From Aquila chrysaetos chrysaetos (lineage: Eukaryota > Chordata > Aves > Accipitriformes > Accipitridae), in contig NC_044010.1 in NCBI RefSeq assembly GCF_900496995.4, positions 3,534,001-3,598,000 of the forward strand: a DNA stretch of 64,000 nt. Reading direction: 5' to 3'. Positions 43,601-55,500 of the stretch are shown piece by piece; position 1 is the stretch's first letter; every line of letters starts with the position of its first letter. The position numbers were made by a program, and so were the translations under genes. The notes under the pieces were generated by a model. It ran no database searches and was not told the origin of the DNA. It saw only the letters and a program-made list of their open reading frames with translations.

Positions 43601-46600
43601 CTTCAGAGCAGGCGCTTTGAACCAAGTAGCAGTTTTGTGTCAGAAGTGTGCTTCTTAGCAACTCTGTGAATATTCGTGCTGGAAAAATTGCAATTTATTC
43701 GCTCAGCAGGAGCTTCAGTCTGGGCATTCTGCAACAAGATGCTGAGATAGATTTTGCTGGTGGTAACAATTCTTCATTGCATCTTTTTTACCAGACCATG
43801 GGCAGGAGACCTAATTCAAGTGAACAGGGGAAGTACTGAAGATAGAGGAGCTTAGGATAGGGAAGAAGATCAGGACAATGATTCTACCTGGGACCAGAAT
43901 GGGGAAATTGGATCCCCTTGTGGCGCCTGTCACAATGTAGTGCAGACAGGCTGGGTTTGGGCAATTCTTAACTGACACATGCCTTACTTTGCAACATTGT
44001 GATGTGCTTCTAACCCAAATTTGAATGTATCTGATAGTGCATACAGCATTAGTCAAGCAATAGTTTATAAAACAATTGTTAAAGTAACTTTTTTTCTTTT
44101 TTTCCCCTGTAGCACACATCTGCTGTGAGGACGTGTTTGGCATCTTGGGAGAAAATTTTACTTTTCCAGTAAAAATAGACCAAAACATAGTGGAAATTAT
44201 TTGGACAAAAAACAAGGATAAAGTGGCTGAATGGGAAGGGCAAACCAACCCGATATATTTTACTTCTCTCCAGAACAGAAGCTTGCTTAACAAGGAGAAT
44301 GGGCACTTGACTATATTTAACTTGGAAAACAATGATGCTGGCACATATGTGTTAGACTGCTTGAATTCTGGGGAAAAAAGTTATGTCTTAACCTTCATAC
44401 TTGCTGTGTTAGGTAAGTAGTGGAAGAACTGCATAAAGAATTTGTACCACTTTATTCCCTTTAAGAAGTCTAGAAGGGGGATTGTTTATTTGTCAGGGAA
44501 GCAAACAGAAACAGAGGGGGGCTGTTCTTTGGCTCTGTTGTTAAGTTGCTTAGGCACTTTGAATAAATTTTCAAAAGTGACATCTAATTTGTGTGCCCAT
44601 CATTACCCACCTTGGAATGGCTTCTAGAATGTGTGTAGATGGCACAGTGTGTACTTTCAGGTAGATAACCAAACTCTTTGAGCAAGCTGACCAAGTTCTC
44701 CTAGGCAGTATGTATCTACTAAAGATGCTCCTGCAGGCATATTATACATGCTTGAATATCTGTGGCATCATTCTGTGCAGATCTATGCAGCTTCACTAGT
44801 AGTCTTTGGGAAATATATTTGACCAGTGTGTATATTAGTCCTATTGACAATGAACTGTGAGGCTCTGAAGAACCACAAACTGGGCCACTTTTAGAAATAC
44901 ATTTCTTTCTCACGCACATGCACACGTGCACACCTTACACATACACTTCTACCTCTACACTCTCCTGCTGCTCTTGTTGCTCCAGCCCTTGTCCTGTGCT
45001 AAAATTCAAGGCAGTGTGTAATCAAAGTAATACAGAATGTTTTCTCTCCTTTTAGCTCCTCCGTCAGAACCTGAAATAAGTTGCAACATCAGTGGTAATG
45101 ACATGGCGTTAAAATGTACAGCAGATTTCCCGAAGCCTCTGAATTACTCTTGGAAGTTCAGTAGCTTACCATTCACTCATCAGACCCAGGAAATTGTCAT
45201 CCCTAAGAAGAACGTTCCTGCCTCTGAGAGCGCTGCATGTTTCATTAAAGTCTCTCAAACGGAAAAGAGCTCTGAAATCTCTTTGACTCAATGCTTTCCA
45301 GATAAAAAAGGTAATGAATGGGTCAGGTTGTTTATGCAAGTCTGAGAGGCTAGGCTGGGAAGCAGCATGGACTTTGTCTGTAAGGTTTCTACTGACTTCT
45401 CAGGAAGTTGAATTTAAAGAGTAAAAAGCATCAGAAGTCATTTGTCTGCTAAAAGTGTGTTTAAGGTTGCTGAAAGGTATGAGTTTGACAGTTTGATCCC
45501 CCCTGGAAAGATACTTTTTGCAGGGATCTCACCAGGATAAAGCCTTCTGCTGTGACTTGAAATGAGTAATAATAAAGAAGGAGACACACTTAGAAGATCT
45601 CTTCTGAACCTTTGGCATTGTGTAATTAATGCTAATGACTGTTAGGCTCTTTGTACTACTTTCCAGGAACTGGAATGAAACTTAAGTCACTTTAAGTGAG
45701 TCATCTAGCAGTCATTAGATGAAATAATTTCTCATCTAGCATGTACATGAGTCAATGAGCATACGTCTTTTCCTCCTTCACAGGGAGATATAAAAAGGAG
45801 AAAAGAGAGTTTTCCCACTGTTGCTTATTGCTTTGGGACAGCCTCAGCTGAGCTCCAGGCTTGCTTGCTTTTTTTTTTTTTTTTTTCCCTTCTTTTTTTA
45901 ACATAGCATGAGAACTTGTTTGGAACCATCTGGTTTGTAGGATGTGTAAGGCAGTCCCTAACTGACAAAATTTCCCACTTCTCTGCAAAAGTAATTTTCA
46001 TGGTTTACCAGTATAGAATTCTTCCTCCTTCATTGGAATTATGTGTTAGAGACTTGTTAGAAATGAGGCATGTGGTGGCTTGATCTTGGCTGGCTGCCAC
46101 GTGCTGACCAAAGCCACTCTATCACTCCCCCTCCTCAATGGGACAGGGGGGAGAAAATACAACAAAAGCCTCGTGGGTCGAGGTAAGGACAGGGAGATCA
46201 CTCGGCACTTGGGGAACATTAATTTAATTTATTGTCAGTCAAAATCGGAGTAGGATAATGAGAAACAAGAACAAATATAAAACACCTTCCCCCCACACCT
46301 TCCTTCTTCCAAGGCTCAACTTCACTCCTGATTTCTCTACCTCCTCCCCCCCAGCAGTGCAAGGGAATGGGGATTGGAGGTTGCAGTCAGTTCATTATGC
46401 ATTATCTCTGCTGTTCCTTCTTCTTCATACTCTTCCCCTGCTCCAGTGTGGGGTCCCACCCATGGGAGACAGTCCTCCGTGAAATTCTCCAACATGGCTC
46501 CTTCCCATGGGCTGCGATTCTTCACGAACTGCTCCAGTGTGGGTTTTTTCCACAGGTTGCAGTCCTTCAGGAATGGACTGCTCCAGCCTGGGTCCCCCAT

Positions 46601-49600
46601 GGGGTTGCAGGTTTTGCCAGCAAACCTACTCCAGCATGGGCTCCTCTCTCCATGGGGTCACAGGTCCTGCCAGGACCCTGTTCCAGCATGGGCTTCCCAC
46701 AGGGTCACAGCCTCCTTTGGGCATCCACTTGCTCGGGCATGGGGTCCTCCATGGGCCGCAGGTGGAGATCTGCTCCACCGAGGGCCTCCATGGGCTGCAG
46801 GGGGACAGCCTGCATCACCATGGTCTTCACCACGGGCTGCAGGAGAATCTTTGCTCTGGCACCTGGAGCACCTCCTCCCCCTCCTTCACTGACCTTGGTG
46901 TCTGCAGAGTTGTTTTTCTCACATATTCTCACTCCTCTCTCCCAGCTGCTGTTATGCAGCGTTTTTTACCCTTTCTTAAATATGTTATTGCAGAGGCGCT
47001 ACCAGTGTCACTGGTGGGCTCAGCTTTGGCGACCAGCGGGTCTGTCTTGGAGCCGGCTGGAACTGACCCCATCCAACATGGGGGCAGCTTCTGGCATCTT
47101 CTCATTGAAGCCACCCCTGCAGCCCCCTTGCTACCACAACCTTGCCATGCACACCCAATACAAGACATTTGCTGAAATTTCATTTGGCTGAGATCTGGCT
47201 TGGCCTTTCATAGGCCAAAAAATGGAAGAGCCATTGCTTTTCAAGTGGTGATGTGCCTTTGCTGAACTAAGGTACTTACCATGTAACTTTCCTGGAGCTG
47301 GCTTAGGGTTTTGCTAGTAACTGACTCTGGTGCATTAATTTCTTGAGGTTACTTTTTTAAAAATGGATAGCTATAAAACGTACTCAGGGTTGTATTTCTA
47401 CTGAAGTAGTCTATCACACAGTTGCTTTTTAACTAACCAATCATTATTTATTTTATTTTTTTTAAAGGGGACAGCTATGACAAAAGAAACAGAGGTGGTC
47501 TTATCGCAGCTTTTACTCTCTTAATTCCAGTTGTAGGAGTACTAGGATTCCTATACAGAAGAGGTATGTGTAGCATTACCTAACTGAGCTTGACATGCTT
47601 CAAAATTATGCTGATCTAAGGTTCTGTAGAATGTATGAAAGTTTCTGATCATGGGATGTGTTGTAAATACAGTAGTAGAAACAAGTACCACCTAGGCAAA
47701 GGCTAATAGATTTGAAGGAACTTTCTTGCACTTGGACGCTGGGCTCTGTATACTGGGAAACACTGTAGTTTGTATTTGCATGTTTCTTCCTCAGACTGTT
47801 TCATTTACTGTGTGTATCTATGGCTTCTCCCATTCCTACCTGAGAGTGCTTTCACTGCCTTTTTTGAGAGCATCATGAAGATGCTATCAAGGTCAGATTT
47901 CTTGTTGGGACAGGCTCTTACCAGGGTTGTTGAATACCCAAGTCTAATCTGAGAACTCAGTGTGCTCAACTGATACGTAGGGACTTCTGTGCCTCCTGTC
48001 AGCCTGTATTGCCATCATTTTGGAGTTCTAGATTTGTTTCTTGGTTCATCCCTACACTGAATTCGAATATCTTTTTTTGTAAATCTGACAGCTTATTCAG
48101 AAATGGTAATTTTAGGCTGTCATTGTGTATCTCTTGCTGCCACCTTTTTAGGTTAATATGTCAGATTGTATTCTGGCTTGAAAAAGAGGTACACACGATC
48201 TCTTCTCTTTGTGTTTGAGAGAGTCCCAACCAGGAATACATTGCCTCATCCTAAGAGTGCTCTACGTGGAAAATTTCTGTTGGTTTCCAGGTGGGGTCAA
48301 TACTTGGGGGTGGCTGCAGGGTGAAGAGCATGGGATGCATCTCCTGTCTGGGAAGGACTGATTGATGGTATTCTGGAGGGAGCCTCTGATCAGACCATAC
48401 ATAGATGTACATTGCATGTGGACCTTTCCTGATCATTCTCCATTTAGTTTCTGTTGGCATGGAATCACAAAATAAACTAGGTGGGAAGGAATCTCTGGAC
48501 GTTTCATTCAACTTGCTGCTCAAAGCAGGACCGACTTCAAAGCTAGATCAGGTTGCTCAGAGCCTTGTCCAGTCAAACTTTGAATAACTCTAAGGATGGA
48601 AATTCCTCAGCTTATTTCAGCATATGTTCAAGTGCTGAATCACCCTTGTGGGGAAGGATATTTTCCTTATTTCTCTTAGGCTTTTGCCTTTTGCAACTTG
48701 CAGCCATTGCCTCCTGTCTTTTTGTTCTGTACTTCTGAGAGGAGTTTCCTTTGTTTTCTATGTAAATTAATTGTAGACTGCAATTAGCCATTCCCCTAGC
48801 CTTCTTCAGGTTGAACAAACCCAATTCTCTCAGTACCTCCTTGCATAGCTCCTGCCCTCTAAACATCTTGGCGGACACTTGCTGGAGTAGCTTCAGAATG
48901 TCAGTGTTTTTTCTTGAATTGGGAGCCTAAAACTAGACACAATACTCCACATGTGGTGTCACAAATACTGAATAAAGGGGAAGAATTATTTCTGTCGATG
49001 GGCTGACTACACTTCTACTAACACAGCCCAGTATCTGGTAGGCTTCTACTGCAAGGGCATGTTTCTGACTAATGTTCAACTCATGGTCCACCAGGGCTTC
49101 CAGGTCCTTTTCTGCAGAGCTGTTTTCTAGCCAGGCATAGCTCAGCCTGTACTGTTACATGGGGTGATTTCAAGAGGTGCAGGACTTTACATTTGCCTTT
49201 GAACATCACATCTTTTCTGCCAGCACATTCCTCCAGGTTGTTGAAGTTCCTCTGAGTGGCAGCCCTGCCTTCCACGCCTACTCTCCCCAGTTTGATGTCA
49301 TCTGCAGGCTTACTGAGGGTGCCTTCTGTGCCCTTGTCCGTGTTGGTGATGTTGAACAACACTGTGCTTGGTATCAACACACGAAGAATGTCACTCATAA
49401 CTGGCCATCAGTTAGACCTAAAACGATTCAGCTACTTCCCTTGAAACAGCGAACATTTGACCATGCTAGAAAATAAACTTGTTATGCCTTGGTAGGATGA
49501 GCACTGCACAGGTATAATCAAACAGAAGATGTGATTTGCTGATTTAACTACAAGACTCAGAATCCTAAATTGCTAAGCTCTGCTTTAGATTTGGTGAAAT

Positions 49601-52491
49601 GTGTTCTGACTTCTTGTTGTTGCAAGAGGCCCATTTTGTTGATCTTATTGGTTGTCTTTGCCCCAAAACAATATTTCACTCTCTTCTTTCTTCAAGTCAA
49701 GTATTCAGTTGCATGTCCTAAGTTAATTTTTTTTTAATTTGGGGGGGGTGGTGTGTGTGCGGAATGGATGGAGGCTGTCAACTAGTTTCCAAAGGCACAA
49801 AACTTTATTTCTGAGTAATTTCTCCAGGTATTCCATTTGTTTTGGTGCAGGTAGAATTAAACGTGGAACAGGAAGAGCTGCTCTGAAGAGCAGTCTGCTG
49901 CATGGCTCAGGTAAGAAAGCTAGAGTGTCACAAACATGTGGAATTCAGACTATTGCTTTAATTTGGTCTAGGCTTCTAAATTTTTTCTCTGTAGCAGTAT
50001 AGTCTTTCATTTGAGAGGTAAAGGAGTAAGTTTTGTTTCAGGCCTTAGTTGTTTTACATAGCGTAGTTATTTTTTCCACATCATTGCAGGCCTGTCTTCT
50101 CCTTGTAACTTCAAGATGAGGGAAGGAGACAGTCAGTGGAAGAACTTCTCACCTCTCCATTAGTTACCAGTCTGCTTCCCACCCATTATTTCTTCACGTG
50201 ATGCCGTTCTGCAGGCAGTACAGATTCTCAGCGTTGTCTGCATTCCTGTCTTCCTGTCCAGAACTCCACTTGTGCTTCTGCTGTCCATTCTAATCCTGCA
50301 TTGTTTTCCTGGGGTGTGGGTGTTTGTTTTTTGTTTTTCATTTGGTTTTTTTTTTTTTTACTTCTTTAATTTGCAGCAAGATTGTTCAATTCTCTGGCTT
50401 CTGGGTCTGTGTGTTGGGGGCTGGGAATCACTCTATACAGTGAGCAGCTAAGGAAGGGGACAACTCCTTTAGTCTGTGCTCCTTTCACAAGGGTGAATGA
50501 GGCTAACGTGTTTCAGCTTTAACATGTATGCATCTTGTTGCCAGGACCACTGTGGTCTGTTCTTAGAAACCAAACTAAATCAGCCCCTAGGCAGTCAAGC
50601 AGATTAGGGAGAACAGGGGAAGACTCTTAAAAACTACTTTGTTGTGAAGGTCACCAGACCAAATACTGTTTTGGTGGGGAATGGCCAAAGCTCCTGCCAT
50701 CAGATACGAGCTCAGTGCCCTGTTGGAGTGTTCTGGTGTTGAACTAATGTGGCTCCATGCGGGATACTCAGTCTGGTATCTTAGATGAGCTGCTGGAGTT
50801 AGCGTAAAGCTGGAGCAGGATATTTCTTGAACTGCAAACTACTATGTCAGCTTTGCAGAGAATTTCTGTATATTTAATTTAATTTCTTAAGTTGTTCTTT
50901 AATTTCTGAAGTTTCTTAATGTTTTTATGGGTTTGGAGGTTATAAAACATGGTCCTTGGTTATGGGCCTGGAAGAGATGCCACAGGCAGGGAGACAGCAC
51001 TATGAAAGCAGGGTTTGGGGTTTGTTTGGGTTTTTTTCTCCCTTTCTACCCCCCATGCCCCAGCATATCAAAGCCTTACAAGCTTTTTAGCAGGATTTTG
51101 GATAAAGAACTTCATTTTTCTTCTGATATTTTCATACATTTGTTAAAGCTGTAGTTCTAGCCCGTGGTTCGGAGATCACTGAAGTCTAGAGACTACGGAT
51201 GGATTTGAAGGTGAAAAAAGGAGAAGGGTGGGAAGAAAATAAAAAGAACAAAAATCTCTTCCTTTTGGTACTGCACTTAAATTTACTTTAGAATGGCCCA
51301 CGTTTCTATTAGAGTTTCTTTAAGGTCTGCAAAGAGAAGGGGTTTAAAGTCACAGTGTTAGTGCAACACATAGGTGAAGTAAAAAAAGGAGATGTGGATT
51401 CTCTTCTCAGCTGTCTCTGGCTTTTTATGGCAAATCTCTGCAGCTTTATCTCCTTAAGTAAACCCACTTCAGAAAGATTTTGTAAAGCTGTAAGCATAAG
51501 TATACATAATGTTGGTTATGGTCTGGTACCTTAAGTGGTTGCTGGAGGGAAGTTGAAATTAATTGTGAGTTCTTCAATAAAGTGTCATAACATACTAGTT
51601 ATCAGGAGTATCTGCTAAAAGTGTTATAATTAAACTGTCACTTTAAGGCTGAGTTGCATATTTTGCAGACTGTTGTGCTACCTCCATACACATTTCTAAA
51701 AAGGATTTCTGTTTGCTTGCAGCTACATCTTCACAAGCTGTTGATTGTGAGAATGAAAAGTCTGAAGCAGGTAACAAGTGAGATGGTGCCCTAAACAGGG
51801 GAACATGAAGGGAGGAATTTTGCCCATGGCCTTTCGCAGTCCAAAACTTATTAGCATGTTCTCAGTGCAGAGTTTACCATTCCCCTGTTGGTATAGAAAG
51901 ACCTATTGCCTTAGGAACAGTAAATGTTGATGGGTAGATCACTAGATGAGAAGTCAAAAAGACCTGGATCCTTGTGTTTGTTGAATGGTACGTAACATTG
52001 CAGAGGAGGTGGTGTGCTGCTGAGCTCTGGACAGCACAGAGCAATGACATATGCTGGTGTGGGGAAGAAGCGATGGAATGTGCTCCTGAGGGACTGTAGC
52101 TCTTCTCTGATCTCTTTTCAGGTGAAGAATTGAACAAGGAGAACAGTGCCCTGAAAGACAAGCAGACAGTTAACAGGGATGTAAATCAAGAAGGTAAGTG
52201 CCTGTTCTGTGGAGCAGTCAGTGCTAATGACCCAGTGGGAAGACTGGCCAGGATCCCTTGGAGTTGAAGGCTCAGAGCAACTGCTCTGTAATGCTTCTCA
52301 ATGGAGGTATTGGGGGGGGATTGTGCCATGAATCCTGAACATCTGTTCTCTGTGCAGGAGTTTCAGGAGCAAAGTAAACCAGCTTTCAGGCTGTAGTTAA
52401 GGGTAGAGTGAGTCTTGTGGTTTTACTGCCCTTGGAAATAACCCCAGCAGAGCATACGGACTTGAAGGATGTGTGTTTTGGAGATCATTTG

Positions 52492-52527
<36 letters not shown>

Positions 52528-55500
52528 AAAACCCTAGTCAGAGTGAGATGAGAATACTAGTCAAGTAGCAGTCCCTGCTGAAGTGCTGGCTTCTGGTCTT
52601 CTGGTTGACGCTGCCTGTTGGGAGATCTCTGCAACGGGGCCTCCAGTCCCCCAGTGTGTTTACATGAAGCACTTAAGTGAGGAGGAAGAGTTGATGTGAC
52701 CAAGAGGAAGCTTTGCCAAGAGGAAGCTTGGTTTGGAGAGATTGCTGCTCTGTGAAATGGAGTCAGGCTGTCCTTCATTGTCTCTGGTGGAAGACGGTAC
52801 TCTGTGTGCATGTGTGTCTGTCTTAAATCTCCCTGACATCTGCTGGAAAGGCAACGCAACAATTCAAGCAGTCAGGAAGATTTCTGGGCAGTGTCAGGGA
52901 CAGCTTCTTCACACAGACTACCAGATGCTCCAGCAAGGACTTATGTGTGGCTGTATCTGCTGCTCCCTAACAGGGGAGGACTGGATGGGGATGTGGTCAC
53001 GAATGGCTGCCTTGGCTGTAGTGCCCAAGAAACAGCTCCAGATCCTGAGAGGAGTGAGGAAGGTAAGCATCGGAGTACAGGCCCTGCGCTTTCAGAGAGC
53101 GCTTTCAGAGAGCAAATTTCCGCTTATTCAGGAAGATGGTAGGCAGGATCTCATGGGAGACAGTTCTGAAGAGCAAAGGAGCTCGAGAGAGCCATCAGGC
53201 CTCTAAGGAGGACTCTCTCCAAGCATGAGCACAGGCCATCCCCACAGTCCAGAAAACAGGCAGGCAAATCAGGAGGTCAGCTTGGCTAAGCAGGGAGCTC
53301 CTGACAGGGCTCCAGTGCAAAAATTGCTTACATTAGACGTGGAGGCAGGGGCAGGCAGTTCTACACTGGAGGAATTCAGGAACACTGCCAGGGCCGATAA
53401 GGATGGTGTCAGGAAAGCCAAGGCTCAGGGAGGCTTGAAACCATTGTGGGATGACAAGGACAATGAGAGCAGCTTCTACTGCTAGGTTATCTGTGAAAGA
53501 ATAAATGAGGAAAACGTGGGCCTGTTGCTGAACAGGGGATTGATTTAGTGATATCTGATGCTGATGAAGTATAGGCTGGATGAGCAGACGGTGAGGTGGA
53601 CTGAAAACTGGCTGAATGGCCGAGATCAGAGGGTTGTGATCACTGGTATGAATGCTAGTTGGAGGCCAGTATCTAGTGTTGTACCCCAGGGGTCAATACT
53701 GGGTCCAGTCCTCTTGAACATCTTCATTAATGATCTAAATGCTGGGACAGAGTATGCCTTCAGCAAGTTTGCTGATGATACAAAACCGGGAGGAATGCCT
53801 GACACACCAGAGGGATGTGGGGATGTGTTGCCATCCAGAGGGACCTCGACAGGCTGGAGAACCATGCTGGCACAAATGTCATGCAGGTCAACAAAAGGAA
53901 ATGCAAAATCCTGCACCTGGGGAGGAATAACCCCATGTGCTGGTATATGCTGGGGGCCAATCAGCCAGAAAGGCAGCTTTTCAGTGAAGGACCTGACGGT
54001 CCTGGAGGACAAGAAGATGAGCATGAGCCAACAACGTGCCCTTGCAGCAAAGAAGGGTATCAGTCTCCTGGGTTGCATTAGAAGGAATGTTGCCAGCAGT
54101 GTGGGGGAGGTGATCCTTCTCCTCAACTCAGCACTGGTGAGGCCACACCTGGAGTCCTGTTCTGGGCTCCTCAGTACAAGGGAGATATGGAGCTACTGGA
54201 GAGAATCCAGCAAAGGCCATGAGGATGATTAAGGGACTGGTCGTGGTCCTGGGCAGCCTGCTGTAGTTGAGCGTGCTTGAGCAGGGGCATAGGACAAGAT
54301 GACTTCTAAGGTTCCCTTCCAACCTCAACCACTGTGTGATTTTGTGATACCATCTCTCATACAAGGAAACGCTGAGAGAGCTGGAACTGTTCAGTCTGGA
54401 GAAGAGGGGACTCAAGGGGGGTCTCGTCAATGTGTATAAATACCTGATGGGAACAAATGAAGAAGAGGGAGCCAGGCTTGTCTCAGTGGTTGCCCAGTGA
54501 CAGGACAAGAGGCAGCGGACACCATCTAAAACGTAAGAGGATCCATCTGAACATCAGGAAATGCTTTTTTGCTGCCAGGGTGACTGAGCTCTGGAACACA
54601 TTGACCAGAGAGGCTGTAGAGTCTCCATCCTTGGAGATATTCAAAAGCTGTCTGGACATGATCCTGCGCAGCCTTGTCTAGGTTCATCTGCTTGAGCAGG
54701 GGGGGTTGGGCAAGATGACTTCCAGAGGCTCCTTCCAATGTCAACCATCATCTGATTCTCTGATACCAGATATAGATAAGGCTGAGATACCGAGTGCTAC
54801 CTTTGCCTCCATTTTTGACAGTCTCTGTGGTGTTTTTACCTAGAGGTAGGTTCAAGGAGGAGAGGATCTGCTAGTAATGGAAGAGGGTCAGATCAGGGAT
54901 TTCTGGAGAAACCTTGGCCCAAACTAGTCCATGGGATCTGATACAAGGGTTGCTATAAGAGCTGGCAGATGTCATTGTGAGGATGTTCTTCATCACCTTC
55001 AAAAGTCATGTTGGGGAAGATCTGTGACAGCTGGAAGAAGGGAAACATTGCAGCTATCTTCCAAAAAGGCTAACAGGTCCATCTGTGGAACTGCAGGTCA
55101 GTCAGGCTCACTTTCATCCCTGGGAGAATCATGGGGCAAGTCTTCCCGGAACATGTTTTTGGTCACAGAAGAGAGATGGTGACTGGGAATAAGTGTAAAT
55201 CGCAGTTGACCAAGTTGACAAGCTTTTTTGGATGAAATGACTAGATCTGCAGATCAGGGGAGAGCAACGGGTGTCATATGCCTTGACTATAGCAAGGTTT
55301 CTTATGCAGTGTCCCTCAGCATTGTTGGAGTCCTAAGTTGGGATGTCCTAGTATGGGTGAATGTCTGTCTACATGGGTAGAAAACTTGCTAGACTGTCAA
55401 GCCTGCAGGTAGTGGTTAATGGGTTGTACTCCACATGAATGCCAGTGGCAGGTGGAGTACTGCAGAGGTCTATTTTTTTGGTGACCTGGACAAGGGAGAG

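Larger units (their letters stand above)
31297..44112 (+). other. CD58-like intron 1
   Basis: About 12.8 kb. It holds homopolymer runs (31941-31959, 34743-34785, 35069-35134, 35851-35871), a MIR-like fragment (about 33260-33345) and an ERVL-type LTR (about 37475-37987). Two unexplained ORFs, 33837-34262 (+) and 34323-34583 (-), are not supported as genes. Otherwise nothing is recognised. Confidence 0.6.
44413..47467 (+). other. CD58-like introns 2 and 3
   Basis: Apart from exon 3 (45056-45310), this holds a T18 run at 45869-45886 and a full-length LTR at 46071-47162 close upstream of the transmembrane exon. Confidence 0.6.
47564..52121 (+). other. CD58-like introns 4 to 6
   Basis: Apart from exons 5 and 6, the clear content is a minus-strand CR1 copy (about 48455-49440). 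A G8 run occurs at 49741-49748. The rest is unremarkable. Confidence 0.55.

Noticed and set aside
43811-44344. A 177-codon minus-strand ORF.
   Set aside because: Antisense shadow of CD58-like exon 2.
46367-47191. Overlapping plus-strand ORFs of 172, 222 and 274 codons.
   Set aside because: They lie inside an LTR with degenerate tandem repeats; several frames are open at once and none has domain features.
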